Part shown: piece after piece, positions 38,578-50,026 of the stretch
Layout of the letters: each line of letters starts with the position of its first letter
Position numbering within the stretch: position 1 is the stretch's first letter
Assembly: GCF_014805625.2 (NCBI RefSeq)
Contig: NW_023998422.1
Coordinates: forward strand, 831,762-895,761
Length of the DNA stretch: 64,000 nt
Direction: 5' to 3'
From: Glossina fuscipes
Lineage: Eukaryota > Arthropoda > Insecta > Diptera > Glossinidae
Position numbers and translations under genes: made by a program
The notes under the pieces: model-generated
The model's database searches: none
What the model was told of the DNA's origin: nothing
What the model saw: the letters and a program-made list of their open reading frames with translations, nothing else

Positions 38578-39027
38578 GTAAAATCCTAAAACACTAGTAT
38601 CTAAGATAATGAACGTTAGTCGAACCGACATTTGGGATATAATGGAACAGTATCGCCAAAATTTCTTAAAGGAAACAAGAGAAATAATGAATTTGGAAAA
38701 AGGATTTCGATTAGCGTTGGCGTACTCTGAATATATAAATATTATTAAATGGAATATATAGGAATGTAGGAAGAATTCCTCGAATTCAACCGTTATTGAC
38801 TGATAACTGATATTTCCCATTTTTTCCTGTAGAAGTCGCTGATCAAGATTTTTGCAAGCACTTAATAATAAAAGCGGATGTGTGGTACTATTTAGAGATT
38901 CAGTTTCGAAGTTAATTTGAAGATAATTTGATACTTTTGATAAATTGATGACGAGAGTTCATTTAATAATGGTGGTTAAATTAATAGTAGTCTCATAAGC
39001 GGTGAGATGTGCACGTGATCTGATTTT

Positions 39028-39067
39028 TTATAAGATTGTGTGTTGCTTTATAAGATTGTGTGTTGCT
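39028..39067. repeat. Perfect 20-bp tandem duplication
   Basis: TTATAAGATTGTGTGTTGCT occurs twice back to back. Confidence 0.85.
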
Positions 39068-39282
39068 CAATGTTTACTTTTAACAGATTCTGCAGTGTTA
39101 GAATTAATTAGCGCTTTGCTTTATGTGGATAAGTGACAGAGAAGGCAGACGAGAGATGACGGCAGGATTGTCATTACATTTTCGACGATTAAATACATAT
39201 GTATATGATAGTTTATTTTCATTCCATTTTCAAAATACATAATTTATTTAAGATTTAATTTTTGGTTTACAAAAAACAAATT

Positions 39283-41059
39283 TTATTTCGATTCCATATG
39301 TTGAGATTCTGGTGACGTATCATTGGAGAGGTAATTATAATGCATGTTACGTTTGCCCGTACGGAAAGGACAACGTGTCATCATTCGGAAAACTAACAAC
39401 ATGGAAGCAGCAAATAAAAGCCAAAATAAATATATCAGCAAAAAAATAAAACGATTCGGTAGCCATAAAACTGTATAGCTGAGGTTGTGATTTTCTGCAA
39501 AAAATAAAAAAACTTGTAGCAAAAATAAGAAAGCTTTATTCGCCTTAGGGCGTTTTCTGGATATCCACCACTTAATGGAAAGATCGCGCTTTAGCTGTAA
39601 GCAAAAACTCTGAAATTTCTTTGGACAGAAATATTGGCTGAAAATGAATGCCTTTGTGGATTACCGAGGACACATTGAATTTATCGATATCGACTGCCAA
39701 TCTGCACAATTGAATAAAACATATAAATCCAAGTGTCCATGGTGAATTGGCGAACTTTAATTAGTGTAGAAAGAACTATTTTACTTTGTTTCCTTTTTTG
39801 TTCTCGTTTAGTGGTGAATATAAAAACCTTTTGATTATAGCACTTTTGTTTGTTACCTAACACAGCGTAACCTATGCCCATTTTCGTTTTACCCATTCGG
39901 TATGAAGCGGTGGGCACCATTATTTCTAGATAGCTATGTTGTTGTTCTTTAATGGCTTTCAAATCAAATTGTCTTACACCAGGCTCATAAAAGTTGACAA
40001 CTTTTGTATCCGGGTGCGTAAAAATTCGAGATTCATGCCAATGACCGGAAAATATTATGTGAGGATCTAATTCCTTTAGTATGGCCCTTAACAGAGGACC
40101 CCCACCAATAAGTATTGGAGCATGTGAAAGACCAATCCGCAAATGCTTAGCATTGTTGCTTCTATCCGGATTTGTAAAGTCTAACAACATACGATTAATT
40201 TTGAAAAAGCGCAAATGATTCTCGCCATAATCGAATATATCTTCTTGAGTAAAGGCCTCCTCAAATCTGTGCACATTTAAATTTGATATGTATTCGCCAT
40301 TTTCACCGCCAATGTCGTTGTCGCCAGGAATGTGGACCCGCTGGTAATACGGGGAGAACAATTTGAACTATGTTTTTATTAATTGATATATTAAAGTGAA
40401 TGTTGAACGCGCATGACTTACTCGGGGATCATCATCTGTACGATAAATTTGTTGGAAACGTTTGACATAACTTTTAAACTCTTCTGGCGAGGCAACGTTA
40501 CCCTCATCCATCAAATCTCCGAGGAAGCAAATAATATGGGGTTTTGTAAAAGCCAAGGCTTGTTTAAATGTTTGACGTAAATATCTGAAAGGTCCATTTA
40601 AAAAGAAAAAATTACCTTTACCAAATTATGTGCCAACCTGTCTGCATCAAAGCGTGCTAATCCACTATAAAGAGTTTTACTGTAAGTTAAGCCCAGCAAC
40701 TGCGGATCGGCAATTAACAAAATGCGCGTACAATTACCTGATATTGAAAGATGCACATATGTATATATATATATATTTAAGTATATATAAAGATTAGTAT
40801 TAAATCTTCTAAGTGGTTATATATATATATCTCTACGGATCGTTACCAACTTTACACCCTATTTGTTGCCATGAGCAGCGATTGACATGGTAGATAATGA
40901 TTTCGTTGAAGCAAATCAAGATAAATGTTAAGAAAAGAAGACAGCGATGTAACAACCTGCAACAATAATACAGAACACACAAGCTGCACATCTTAACCTA
41001 AATAGGAAAATAGAAATTCGCTGGCCCACTTACTTATTGAAAGAACGTAACGACAGCAT
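39283..41059 (-). CDS. PGAP5: Metallophosphoesterase 1 (PGAP5/MPPE1/Cdc1 family), GPI-anchor remodelling
   Basis: Six minus-strand exons (41059-41034, 40956-40847, 40737-40638, 40584-40422, 40367-39857, 39494-39283) join in phase to 373 residues. An N-terminal membrane anchor (LLFLTFILICF) is followed by a lumenal phosphoesterase domain: ILLIADPQLLG (first metal Asp), CFLGDLMDEG, PGDNDIGG, LSHAPIL, and SGHWHES (metal His pair). A second membrane helix (FIFLLIYLFWLLFAASMLLVF) and a cytosolic tail close the protein. The human relative is an ER/Golgi Mn-dependent enzyme that removes an ethanolamine-phosphate side branch from the GPI anchor before export. The family length of about 390 fits, and all metal-binding motifs are present. 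Exon 1 encodes only eight complete codons; its GTAAGT donor and the phase match support it. Confidence 0.9.
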
Positions 41060-42299
41060 ATCTTGGCAAATTAGCAACAAAAATTAAAACTAAAAAATAA
41101 GTACGTCGTTAATAAATCACATAAAACTGATATTTTATTTCCGAGTTAACATTAGTAAGCTCTGTAATGAATACTCTAATTTTGCAACGTAAAGACCATT
41201 ATCGCGCACTCCCTAGTCAAATATCTGCTATTTTTAATTCAACGGTGGCCCGTTAATTAAATTAAGACGGCAGACACATTCAAACGCACTTTTTGGCGTT
41301 ATTTGCCACAGGTCTGCATCTGCATCTCTTTGGCGCTTCATTTATATTTCAGATACTTTGAAGATACTTTGGTAAAAGTTTTTATAGTATTCCGTTCAAA
41401 TATTTATATTTACTGGCACTTTTTATATTTCCTTTATGGAGTAAATAATCGATATGCTGTGATTGTTTATTTATTTGATTTCCTTTCTTTTAATTCTTGT
41501 TAAACTTTTTACAAATGTATATAATGAAATGAACTAGTCAAAAAAAGCAAAAATAAAGTGAGTGAACAGCTGTCGAGATTACACAATTAGCATCAAAACG
41601 TTGTTCTAATTATACAAAAACAGAGATGTCAAAAAAGTTGTAAAATCTAACCATTTAAAGCATAATGGCAATATCAACTCAACTTCTACACGTTGGAGTT
41701 AATGAGCGTGGGTGGGTGCCATATTTGTACTGAGAGATCATTATCGTGCAGCAAAGATTTAGATTCTGTATTTAATATTTTGCAATAAACAAATAAAATA
41801 TAGATCCGCGTTGAAACAGGCCAATGAGAAAAAATAAAGGCGCAACAACAATGTATATACAAAAATTTGAAGCGTCAAGGTAACCAAATATCGAAAATTA
41901 ACTTTCGTTCGTGATCAAGCCGATAATTGATAGACGAGTTACGCGTCAATTTTGTTGCTATCGGTCATGTGTGAAGAAAAAAGCCCAAAAAAACTTTCGT
42001 TTACATATAATTGTGGCTCTTAAAATCCAAAAAGTAATAGTCAGTTCTGCACTCTGATAAATGAACAGACTAACTATGAATAGATAAATATATTTTTTGT
42101 TTTTGATGTATATATATGCATATGTTTATTTATGCATATGTTTATTTCAATTAGGAAATACATTAATTAATGAAAGAGAAATAATAAAAACTTTATAGTG
42201 AAAATGTTGTCGCTATGCGTATATATATTTGGTTGTTGCCGAACTTTTTTGCCTAATAAGAGTTGCTGTTGCCTGGTAGTTTTTCCTTTCCTGTTTGCT

Positions 42300-42420
42300 A
42301 GTGAGCAATTTTGCTTGGAATTTATTTTATTTTCAATTTACAGCTGTTTTCTTCCATAAATGTATTTCTAAACAACCCATACTAATGCCAAAGATAAGCT
42401 CTTTTGCTTTCGTGTAATTT
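42300..42420 (+). repeat. Dispersed repeat family C, copy 2
   Basis: It has ordered blocks TTTACAGCTGTTTTCTT, ATAAATGTATTTCTAAACAA and CTCTTTTGCTTTCG. It matches the segment at 2185-2290. Confidence 0.5.
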
Positions 42421-42890
42421 GATAAGTACGGGAGATTGTTTTTAATAACTGTTTTGCCTACGTGCTTCCAAAAAACCGGTAGTCATCAACCAAGGCTAGA
42501 TGTTATCAAATACGTGATGTGAAGCCAACCGGAAAACGAAGACACAACTTGACTTTTAGATATGTGATTACTCTTCTGAACAAGGTAGAGTGATGGAATA
42601 ATTATTCGACTGGTTTACATCATACAATTGCTCTTGTATTTTCATAATGAACTAACAACGGCTTCAAATCTGAAATGAAAAACATTATCATTAATATCGC
42701 GAGTAAAATAGATTAAAAAATGTTTAAGCTGTGCCATATTTTAATAAATATTGGCTTTCGTAATAAACGTCAAACCGAACCACAGATAACTATGTGTTTA
42801 TTTTTACTTGAACTGGAAATTCTCCGATTGAAATTTATTTAATTTTTCACACTTCTCAATAATTGATAATTGAACACGTATGTGTTTACA

Positions 42891-43011
42891 AATTGCGTTC
42901 ATCTGAGCGTAACCGTATAAAAATTGCGTCCGTTTGAGAGTAAGCGTATAAAAATTGCGTCCGTTTGAGAGTAAGCGTATAAAAATTGCGTCCGTTTGAG
43001 CGTAAGCGTCG
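42891..43011. repeat. 31-bp tandem array, four copies, bracketed by an 18-bp direct repeat
   Basis: Units start at 42891, 42922, 42953 and 42984 with AATTGCGT(T/C)C. The middle two are nearly identical. An 18-base sequence beginning ACACTTCTCAATAATTGA occurs on both sides, at 42849-42866 and 43022-43039, as if the array sat inside a duplicated segment. Confidence 0.85.
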
Positions 43012-44478
43012 ACATTTGTTTACACTTCTCAATAATTGAAAGTGTGTTTGTCTCTCTTGCTGGGGCTGAATGAGCGAAAAATAAATAAAGAGCGAGTCAC
43101 CAATTTTAATAAAAATACTGCTGATAAACAATAATAATTTAAAAATAGGGCTACGTGGTTAGAAGCAATATCGCCCATAAAATTAATTGCTTGCCAAAGC
43201 TGAATTGATAACATTACAATTAGAATATTAAGTTAGCAGCAGCTAGCAAAATAATATATTATAGAAAAAATACTTGAATCATTTTACGATTAAATAGGTA
43301 TACTTTATTATAAACTTCAACACATAAAGACATTTGAAATTAAATTAAAAATTTAAAATGTATTTAAGGTTTATTTACTTTAGCCCTAGTCACAAATTAA
43401 CTTATGAGAAAAATGGTAATTTACATGAAAATGATCCCTGTCGCATGCAATCATGGCGATAGATCTGTTATGATATGAGCTGTATTTGAAGCACGAGAAA
43501 AGTCAAAAATATTCTTTGAACCCAGTAAAATGAACGAGGACGCATACGTTGACTTGTTAGAGATCGGAATTAATTGACTATGCTGAAGAGTTACGTGGTT
43601 ATAATTAGATGACCCAACAAGACAACGCGCCCATCTATGTCGCACGGTTGACAGAGTAGTTTTACAAATCACTGAAGATAACATATGGCCAGCGATGAGC
43701 CACGACCCGATCAGCGATGATTGACGACCTCTTGCAAGGAACTAATACCTGCACTATTGAATTGGAGAAGATTGATATTATCGTTTCGAGAAACATGCGG
43801 GCGAGCTAAAAAAAGTCCTTTTTCATAAAGGCAACACAATATCTCAATAATCACGTAACAATTGGAATTAATATTAAGCATAATTTTTGCAGATATAATT
43901 ATGTTCTACGAAGTAGGTGTGGAATATATGCTTTTTTGTTATAAAAGTTTTGTTATGCTACTTCGAGAGAACTCTCGATTTCAAGAAACTGGCAAGTAAG
44001 TCGAATATTTTTCACATCAGTTTTTGTTTAAAGCGCTCCTTAATTCCATCTAGAATAAGTGAAAATATGAAACAGCGTCGGAGAGGTGTTTCATAAAGAT
44101 TTCAATCCTTTAAAAGTGTTTTATTTAAAACATAATTCTTACTGCACTGTATACTTACTGCGTAGAAAATTCTTTTAGAAAAGAGTTTCGATTTTAATGC
44201 CATTCTTGTTTTACAAAATATTTATTGGAACGATAAACTAAGATAGAGAAGAATATTTCACATTATGCTTACAGTGGAAAACATATCCAGGCTTTTTAAG
44301 AGAAAAACAAAATTCATATATAAAAAAACGAAAAAATATAAAGAAAACTTTAACATATTTTTTGTAAAATTCACAACACAAATTCGATAAACAATTTTTA
44401 TATGCACGTGGAAAACCAGCCTGGCCTGGTGTCAGCACCAAGCTACAGCGAACAATGCTTATTATTTTATTATCATCC

Positions 44479-44646
44479 GCCTGAGTGGCCGAGTAAGCAA
44501 GGGTCTCGACTAGCAACTCAATGGTCGTGGGTTCAAATCTCAAGTGCGATAGAGTTTTTATTAAAGCCGAAAGCCTTGGAGGCTAATCCTTTAAGACTTT
44601 AGTCTTAGAATTTGTTTTCTGGCTAAATTTATAATAATAATAATAT
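44479..44646 (+). mobile_element. tRNA-derived SINE with LINE-like 3' end
   Basis: The head resembles a class II tRNA (Leu/Ser type): a seven-base arm, the A box TGGCCGAGTAAGC at 44486-44498 and the B box GGTTCAAATC at 44530-44539. After a short spacer comes a segment at about 44564-44630 (AGCCGAAAGCC, GGCTAATCCT, TTTAGTCTTAGAA, CTAAATTT) resembling the 3' end of the I-type LINE at 54384-54472. It ends in a short ATA/TAA run. AT-rich flanks on each side share ATTTTATTAT, a possible target duplication. Confidence 0.65.
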
Positions 44647-44879
44647 TTTATTATTATTTGAAAGCCTACATCCTTAAGAAAATTATTTAAGTAACCTACA
44701 TGTCGAAACCAACGCGCCCAATGAAAGTATTTTTACCTTGGAATATTATTTCAATTCATTTACGATGAGACCTGCTAAGCATTTGTGCTACCCTTTATAT
44801 AACAAACGGCCATAGTATCAAAAGAATGAACCCAGCGGGAGATATATTTGAAAATGGCCTTAACCGTTTACAGCTAATT

Positions 44880-45135
44880 GTTCAATGAAAATCTTTTATG
44901 ATCTTGCAGAATCCACAAGTCCACGCAATAACGTATGCGTAATAACGCGTACGCAAAGACGATCTTTTTTCGAGCCGTTGCAGACACCGCCTGACGTCTG
45001 GCAAAGGGGCTCGCACCTTTTGTACGGACACTGGACGGTACAGCTTCTCGTTTATTTTTCCGGCCAGTTTTTCGTACTGGCCTTTCATTGCCCTCTCGAT
45101 GAAAGTTGAAATGTGACGAGTGGTATGGGTCAACG
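44880..45135 (-). other. GC-richer open stretch of unknown origin
   Basis: A minus-strand frame of about 83 codons reads FIERAMKGQYEKLAGKINEK, then KVRAPLPDVRRCLQRLEKRS. Its base composition is clearly richer in GC than the flanks. It may be a fragment of a mobile element or a captured gene. I do not recognise it. Confidence 0.25.
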
Positions 45136-45239
45136 AATACGTTCGCTAAACTAATATATTTCCATGTAATGTGTACCAAGCCAACGATCCAGGGGGCATT
45201 ACACAATGTAGTACAAGTTTAATTCTTACATAGATCAGG

Positions 45240-45965
45240 ATCAAAAAATAGGCGTAGGTGGTCCAAATTTTGTAGAGTTCATTTTTGTATGAAATTATCA
45301 ATTTTCACCACAACATATTGAAATTTAAGCTTCTCTAGTCTAAAAAGGATCATTTTCCGTGAAAATTCTTATTAGGGTAATATCTAAAAAGTAGGCTGAG
45401 GTGGTCCAAATTTGGTATAGTTCGTTTTATTATGTTAAATTACTATTATGATATAATTTCCATCATGAAGCATTGAAATGTAGACCTTTTTGTCGTACGT
45501 AGTTCAGTTTTCGTTATTTGAGAGGGGGTTCAAACCTGCCTCAACCGGTTCATTTTAGAAAGCTGGAATACTACTACTTAGCCACTTTTGTCAAGAAATG
45601 TTGAAAATTGAAATTTTTTCCATATAACACCTTTTTAGAATAGCGTGTCATATGGTGAGTAGTCGAAAAAGTGGACCGATTCGAAGCATTTTCAAAAGCG
45701 CTCGTCCTTCGGTCAAGACTTGACACGGTACCAAATTTCATCAAAATATCTCAAAAGTTGTGATTTCTAGCTTGAGGAGAAATTTACATGGAATGACATC
45801 AGACGGACAGATGGACAGATAGGCCTAGATCCATTTAGACTATGATTGCGGATCGAACGGTATACTAAAAGGTGAATCTATTTTAAACCCTTATGCGTTT
45901 TACATACGTCCGCGCTAACTTAATATACCACAATGTACCACAAGTGGTGTAGGGTATAAAAGGAC
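45240..45965 (+). repeat. Dispersed repeat family B, copy 2, with an internal duplication
   Basis: The right half (45640-45965) matches the copy at 24.8-25.0 kb and ends in TGGTGTAGGGTATAAAA. The left half carries two similar segments starting near 45243 and 45381, each with a GGTGGTCCAAATTT block, suggesting a diverged tandem duplication of about 138 bases. Confidence 0.55.
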
Positions 45966-47949
45966 AAAAAAAAAAATGTATTGAAAAGTTTTGGCCATGT
46001 TCCGACATTTAAATTAAAACACGAAATCTCTTAGTAAAAATGGTATCCGACGAAGAACGTAGTTGAGGATAGGGATAAAGTGTTCGAAGGTGAACCGTAC
46101 AAGTTATCATTCCCTGCCGTGTATTGAATACTATGACCGCAGCATAATGCTTCTCAACTAGTTTGCATATTAAATTATTTAGGCCGTTTAGTGACAGGTA
46201 ATTTTCTTTAGCTTTTATAGAAGTCAGTGAATTGATAACAATTACAATACTGCTCACTAGACCTGTTATCTGCCATTTCCTTTTCAAACCTGTCGAGCGC
46301 GCTTATTACGCGTTCTACCGAAAGGCAACGTTCTACAGTGTGCACGCCTGGACTGATTTATCGCAGTTGCAGCATATTCACTATTCAGATCGTAGAGAAA
46401 TCTGATCGACAGCTAAGATATCTATTTGGAAGATCCCGACAAAGGAAGCGATTGTCAACATGTCATTGGGGAATATTTCTCGATATAGTGTTTAAATGAT
46501 GGGAGGGAATCACACAGAAGTTGAATCTTTAACATTTTTACAGATAATGGAAATGATTGAAAGCCTGAGAAATTGAAGCCAATACTCCATCGAAGGAAAT
46601 GTTTGGTTTGCACTGTGTTGCGATGAGATGTGGGGCGAACACTGCGGTAAACACCTTTTGCTAGCCTCCAAGTGTATGATCTGAAGACGTGATCAAGCGT
46701 CAAAAGCAGTATTCAATATATGTTTTACTTATTAGCTTCTTAAGAGACGGGCAACTTATCACAAACACATTTACAAATATCTTATACATTTTTCAATGTT
46801 CAGAAGAATTTATATCGATATAGTTATGTGTCTGTCTGCCCAGTTCAGTTCAACATTTAAAGCGGCACTTTAAAAGTTTCTATTAGAATGATTCTAATCT
46901 GTTCGATGCGGAAACGTTCTACGAACGAGCGAGAAAGTGAATGATTTTCATATAATTGCCATGTGAGTGCGTAATATATGCCTTATGGCTATTTTAGATA
47001 GCTTTTGTTTGATACGGTCTATGATGTGCGGATAGATGTGATGTTTTATTAAGCCGTTATGGCTATGTACACAAGCACATATGTGTTTTCATTTAATCGC
47101 CTCTTTTCCGCGATATTCTAATACTTTTTCATCATCAGTCATCAATTGAAAACAAAGCATACAGCAATACACAGACACACAGACATACCGCAATCAACTC
47201 AACTAAAATAATAAACTAAAACCTTTGAACATCATGTTAAATGTTTGAGTATGAAAGTTTTGCACCAATATTGGTCTAAACGCTGTTTGATATTGCTTGC
47301 TGCACCTGGTGCATAAATGTGTTTGTGCGTATGATGTACATCTATAGACATTTTCATTTCGCTTTGTACTAATATGTATAATATTTGTATTTGCTTTTCA
47401 AAAATTTTTATTTTATTCAATTTTTCTTCTTCTTTTTCTTTTTTTTTTTTTCGCTCTAATAAAAATCGATTGAAATGCATTGAATGCAATTGAAGTGAAA
47501 TATGAATTGTACGGGGTAAGGGAAAGAAGCAAAATGTGAAATGAAATACTACCGTCTATTGGGCTTGCATATGAATTAGTAATTTTCGAACTAACCCAAA
47601 ACCATGAAGTGGTTGTTTCGTGGATTGCAAGAAAAAAATTAGATGCATATATAACCTAACTGTGTTGAAAATAGAAAATTTTTATTATAAATTTAACGGT
47701 AAACGTTGTCTAGATATATATATATATCTAGAAATTTTACATAAAGGTTGTGTTGTCAATCCATTCTTTGTTTACAGCGAATATTTTAATACTTTGATTA
47801 ACGTTATCGACGCTTAGGGGGGGAAGTAATTGCAACAGTCTCAAGGAAAAAAACATATTCTTGACATGTTTTAAATGCAAATTTTTATCAAATTTCTAAA
47901 GCATCAAGACATTTAGTCGTACGAAAAAAAAAGTGTCATTATTACCTTT
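45966..47949. other. Intergenic, possible transposon debris
   Basis: Minus-strand open stretches at 46009-46287 and 46455-46703 have no recognisable product. Part of the second (TLDHVFRSYTWRLAKGVYRS) looks protein-derived, possibly from a dead element. From about 46800 to 47950 the sequence is AT-rich with nothing I can name. Confidence 0.35.
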
Positions 47950-48662
47950 TTTATGCTCACCCCTGTAAGATGCGGGTATACTCAGTTGGTTTTTTTCCAA
48001 AATATATGTAACGCCTAAAAGGAAGCTTCAGAGACCCTAAAAAATACGTACATACTTGATCAGCCTGAAATTCTTGACTTGATTTAGTCATGTCCGTCCG
48101 TCTATCTCTTTGTGCGGTGTTTGTTGTCGGTACTCTCCTGGTCGCAGGTAGCACACACATCCACTTTTGGTAGAAACATTGAAGGCTTTTGCAGGCAGGT
48201 TGGTGTTGAAAATGGGTAAAATTGGTCAAAGCAAAAGCGCGCAATGGTAAGGGAAACTGAAATTTTTGGACTTTTTATTGTTACTCGGAAATTATTAAAC
48301 TTAGCATTATAAAGTTTCCCACGTGTACTTTACGAAACAGTCTACTTTTTAGGTCCGCAAATGGAACCAATCGGGCATGTCTACACAAAGTTACGAGTAA
48401 CTAAATTTTTTTTTTTTTCACTTTTATGGTTATTTATTATAAGGTAAACTAGACCGAATGTTTAAAACTAATTTGTACACTCCTCCAATGCAGATATATT
48501 ATCTGTCTAAAAATGGGTTAATTGTAAAATGATTCTGGTAGACACTGCCATCTCTTTTTTTTTTGTAATAATACTAGTGATATGGGTATCAAATAAAAGA
48601 ACTAGGAGAGTAGAACGCGAAAATAATTCGGCCTTTGCCGAGTATAACTTTCTTACTTGTTT
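47950..48662 (+). repeat. Dispersed repeat family A, copy A3
   Basis: It carries AGGAAGCTTCAGAGACCC on the left, TGTCCGTCCGTCTATCTCT within, and at the right the hairpin ATTCGGC...GCCGAGT (48626-48643) then CTTTCTTACTTGTT. Confidence 0.6.
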
Positions 48663-48755
48663 TTGTTAATACACTGTCGAAATATCGTTATCATTATTCG
48701 AAATTAGTTAGCTGACAGACTTCGAATGTGACCGACTAATCGATTGACAACGACA

Positions 48756-49584
48756 GATCGCTCTGAGGCGTTTAACGTCTGCACCTGGCTTGATGCCTTA
48801 ATCAGATGGGTCGCCTACAACCATAGGCATTTAATTAAGTTGCGTGATCACCCCCCAGGGGGAGAGACAATCCCCTAATAAAGGGGCCTCTCTTACCCCG
48901 AGGTGCGCAGATGGTTCATTGTGTATGGTCATATGAACCGCTACTCTGGTATGTGGTGAGGCCTATTATCACCCCGGATTTATTCCAATGGATATGGAAC
49001 GGTGAAAATCACAGCCACCACGATACTTCCTGAAGGGCCGTACCCAAACAGTCAGGGGTCACAAGGATTGAATGATGTATCTTCTAGCGCACTTTCTAGG
49101 TACATCATATCAACCCCCGTGAGCGGGCTCCTGACCCCCGTGGTGCTTAAAATTTATCTAAAAAGCCTTTAGCCTTACTTTGTGATTTGTATCACTAATG
49201 CAATACGCCACTCTTGCTTTCAGACTTAAACATAGAGTCACGGTTAGCCAATTCCGGACTATCTTTCTTCAAGATATATAGTTATCGGGCGTATCATTTG
49301 ACATGGCCAGATTTCCATGCTCTCAGTAATAACTATATCGTAGTACTTATGCATACTACCATTGAGTCTGCTTAGGCTTTCCTTTATGGTAAAAGCTTTT
49401 GAGAAGATATGTAAAACTATATCCCTGTGAATCCCTAAAAACATCTATCAGAAAACTCGTCGCCAAGTTATAATAGTCTAAGTCTTAAACTCTTCTTCGC
49501 CGATCGAACCGTTTCCGGGGATCACCACTTGGAGGTGAGAGTTTCGGCACTTCTATGCTCCCTACAGAGCATAGTTTATCACCC
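48756..49584. mobile_element. Unclassified 829-bp insertion with perfect 15-bp target duplication
   Basis: CGATTGACAACGACA occurs at 48741-48755 and again at 49585-49599. The 829 bases between are GC-richer than the surroundings and contain runs such as CACCCCCCAGGGGGAG and CCCCTAATAAAGGGG, with no poly(A) tail and no ORF of note. A perfect 15-base duplication indicates insertion, as made by non-LTR retrotransposons among others. I cannot assign a family. Confidence 0.7.
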
Positions 49585-49989
49585 CGATTGACAACGACAA
49601 TTCGATTTCGAACAGAGGCATAATGAAGGAGATGATTGCACATCCTCTTTCTTCGGGATTGAACCGTCGACTAGGTAGCACAGCGCCGTCCCAAACAAAA
49701 TCCGTTATCATCCACTAGGATTGTACTCTACAGATGCCGAATTAGGGATATTTTGAAAGAAGACCGCCCATTTTGTCCAATGACGGTCGACGATAGGTCA
49801 TTTCGGTTAAGTACAGACTATGTATTTTAGTAAGTAACATTAAGAGATATTAGAATTTTTTTTTAGGTGAAGTATATAAATGACGAAGGTAAGGACGCTT
49901 GGAATAGCAGCTGAAGTTTACTCCGGCTTTACTTAATTAAAAGTTAAATTTTTCCAGCGAAGAAGAAATTCTGTTCTTCGCAGTATACA

Positions 49990-49991
<2 letters not shown>

Positions 49992-50023
<32 letters not shown>
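49992..50023. repeat. (TA)n microsatellite
   Basis: About 16 uninterrupted TA units. Confidence 0.9.

Positions 50024-50026
<3 letters not shown>

Larger units (their letters stand above)
36149..39282. other. Intergenic region between Pds5 and PGAP5
   Basis: The Pds5 promoter and leader should fall in about 36149-36800, where I see no canonical core element. The remainder holds a mariner relic split by a nested insertion (about 37370-38350), a 63-bp tandem repeat and a 20-bp tandem duplication. No gene is seen. Confidence 0.5.
41060..44478. other. Intergenic region right of PGAP5, no gene seen
   Basis: The PGAP5 promoter should lie just right of 41059. The rest contains family C repeat copy 2 (about 42300-42420), a 31-bp tandem array at 42891-43011, and AT-rich DNA. 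A minus-strand open frame at 43451-43684 has no recognisable product. Confidence 0.45.

Noticed and set aside
42891..43011. A CRISPR array
   Set aside because: The 31-base units are contiguous with no unique spacers, and the genome is an insect's. It is a simple tandem repeat.
44479..44551. A functional tRNA gene (Leu/Ser type)
   Set aside because: A and B boxes are present, but the acceptor arm has no matching 3' strand, the T stem is imperfect and the anticodon arm does not fold cleanly. A SINE head explains it better.
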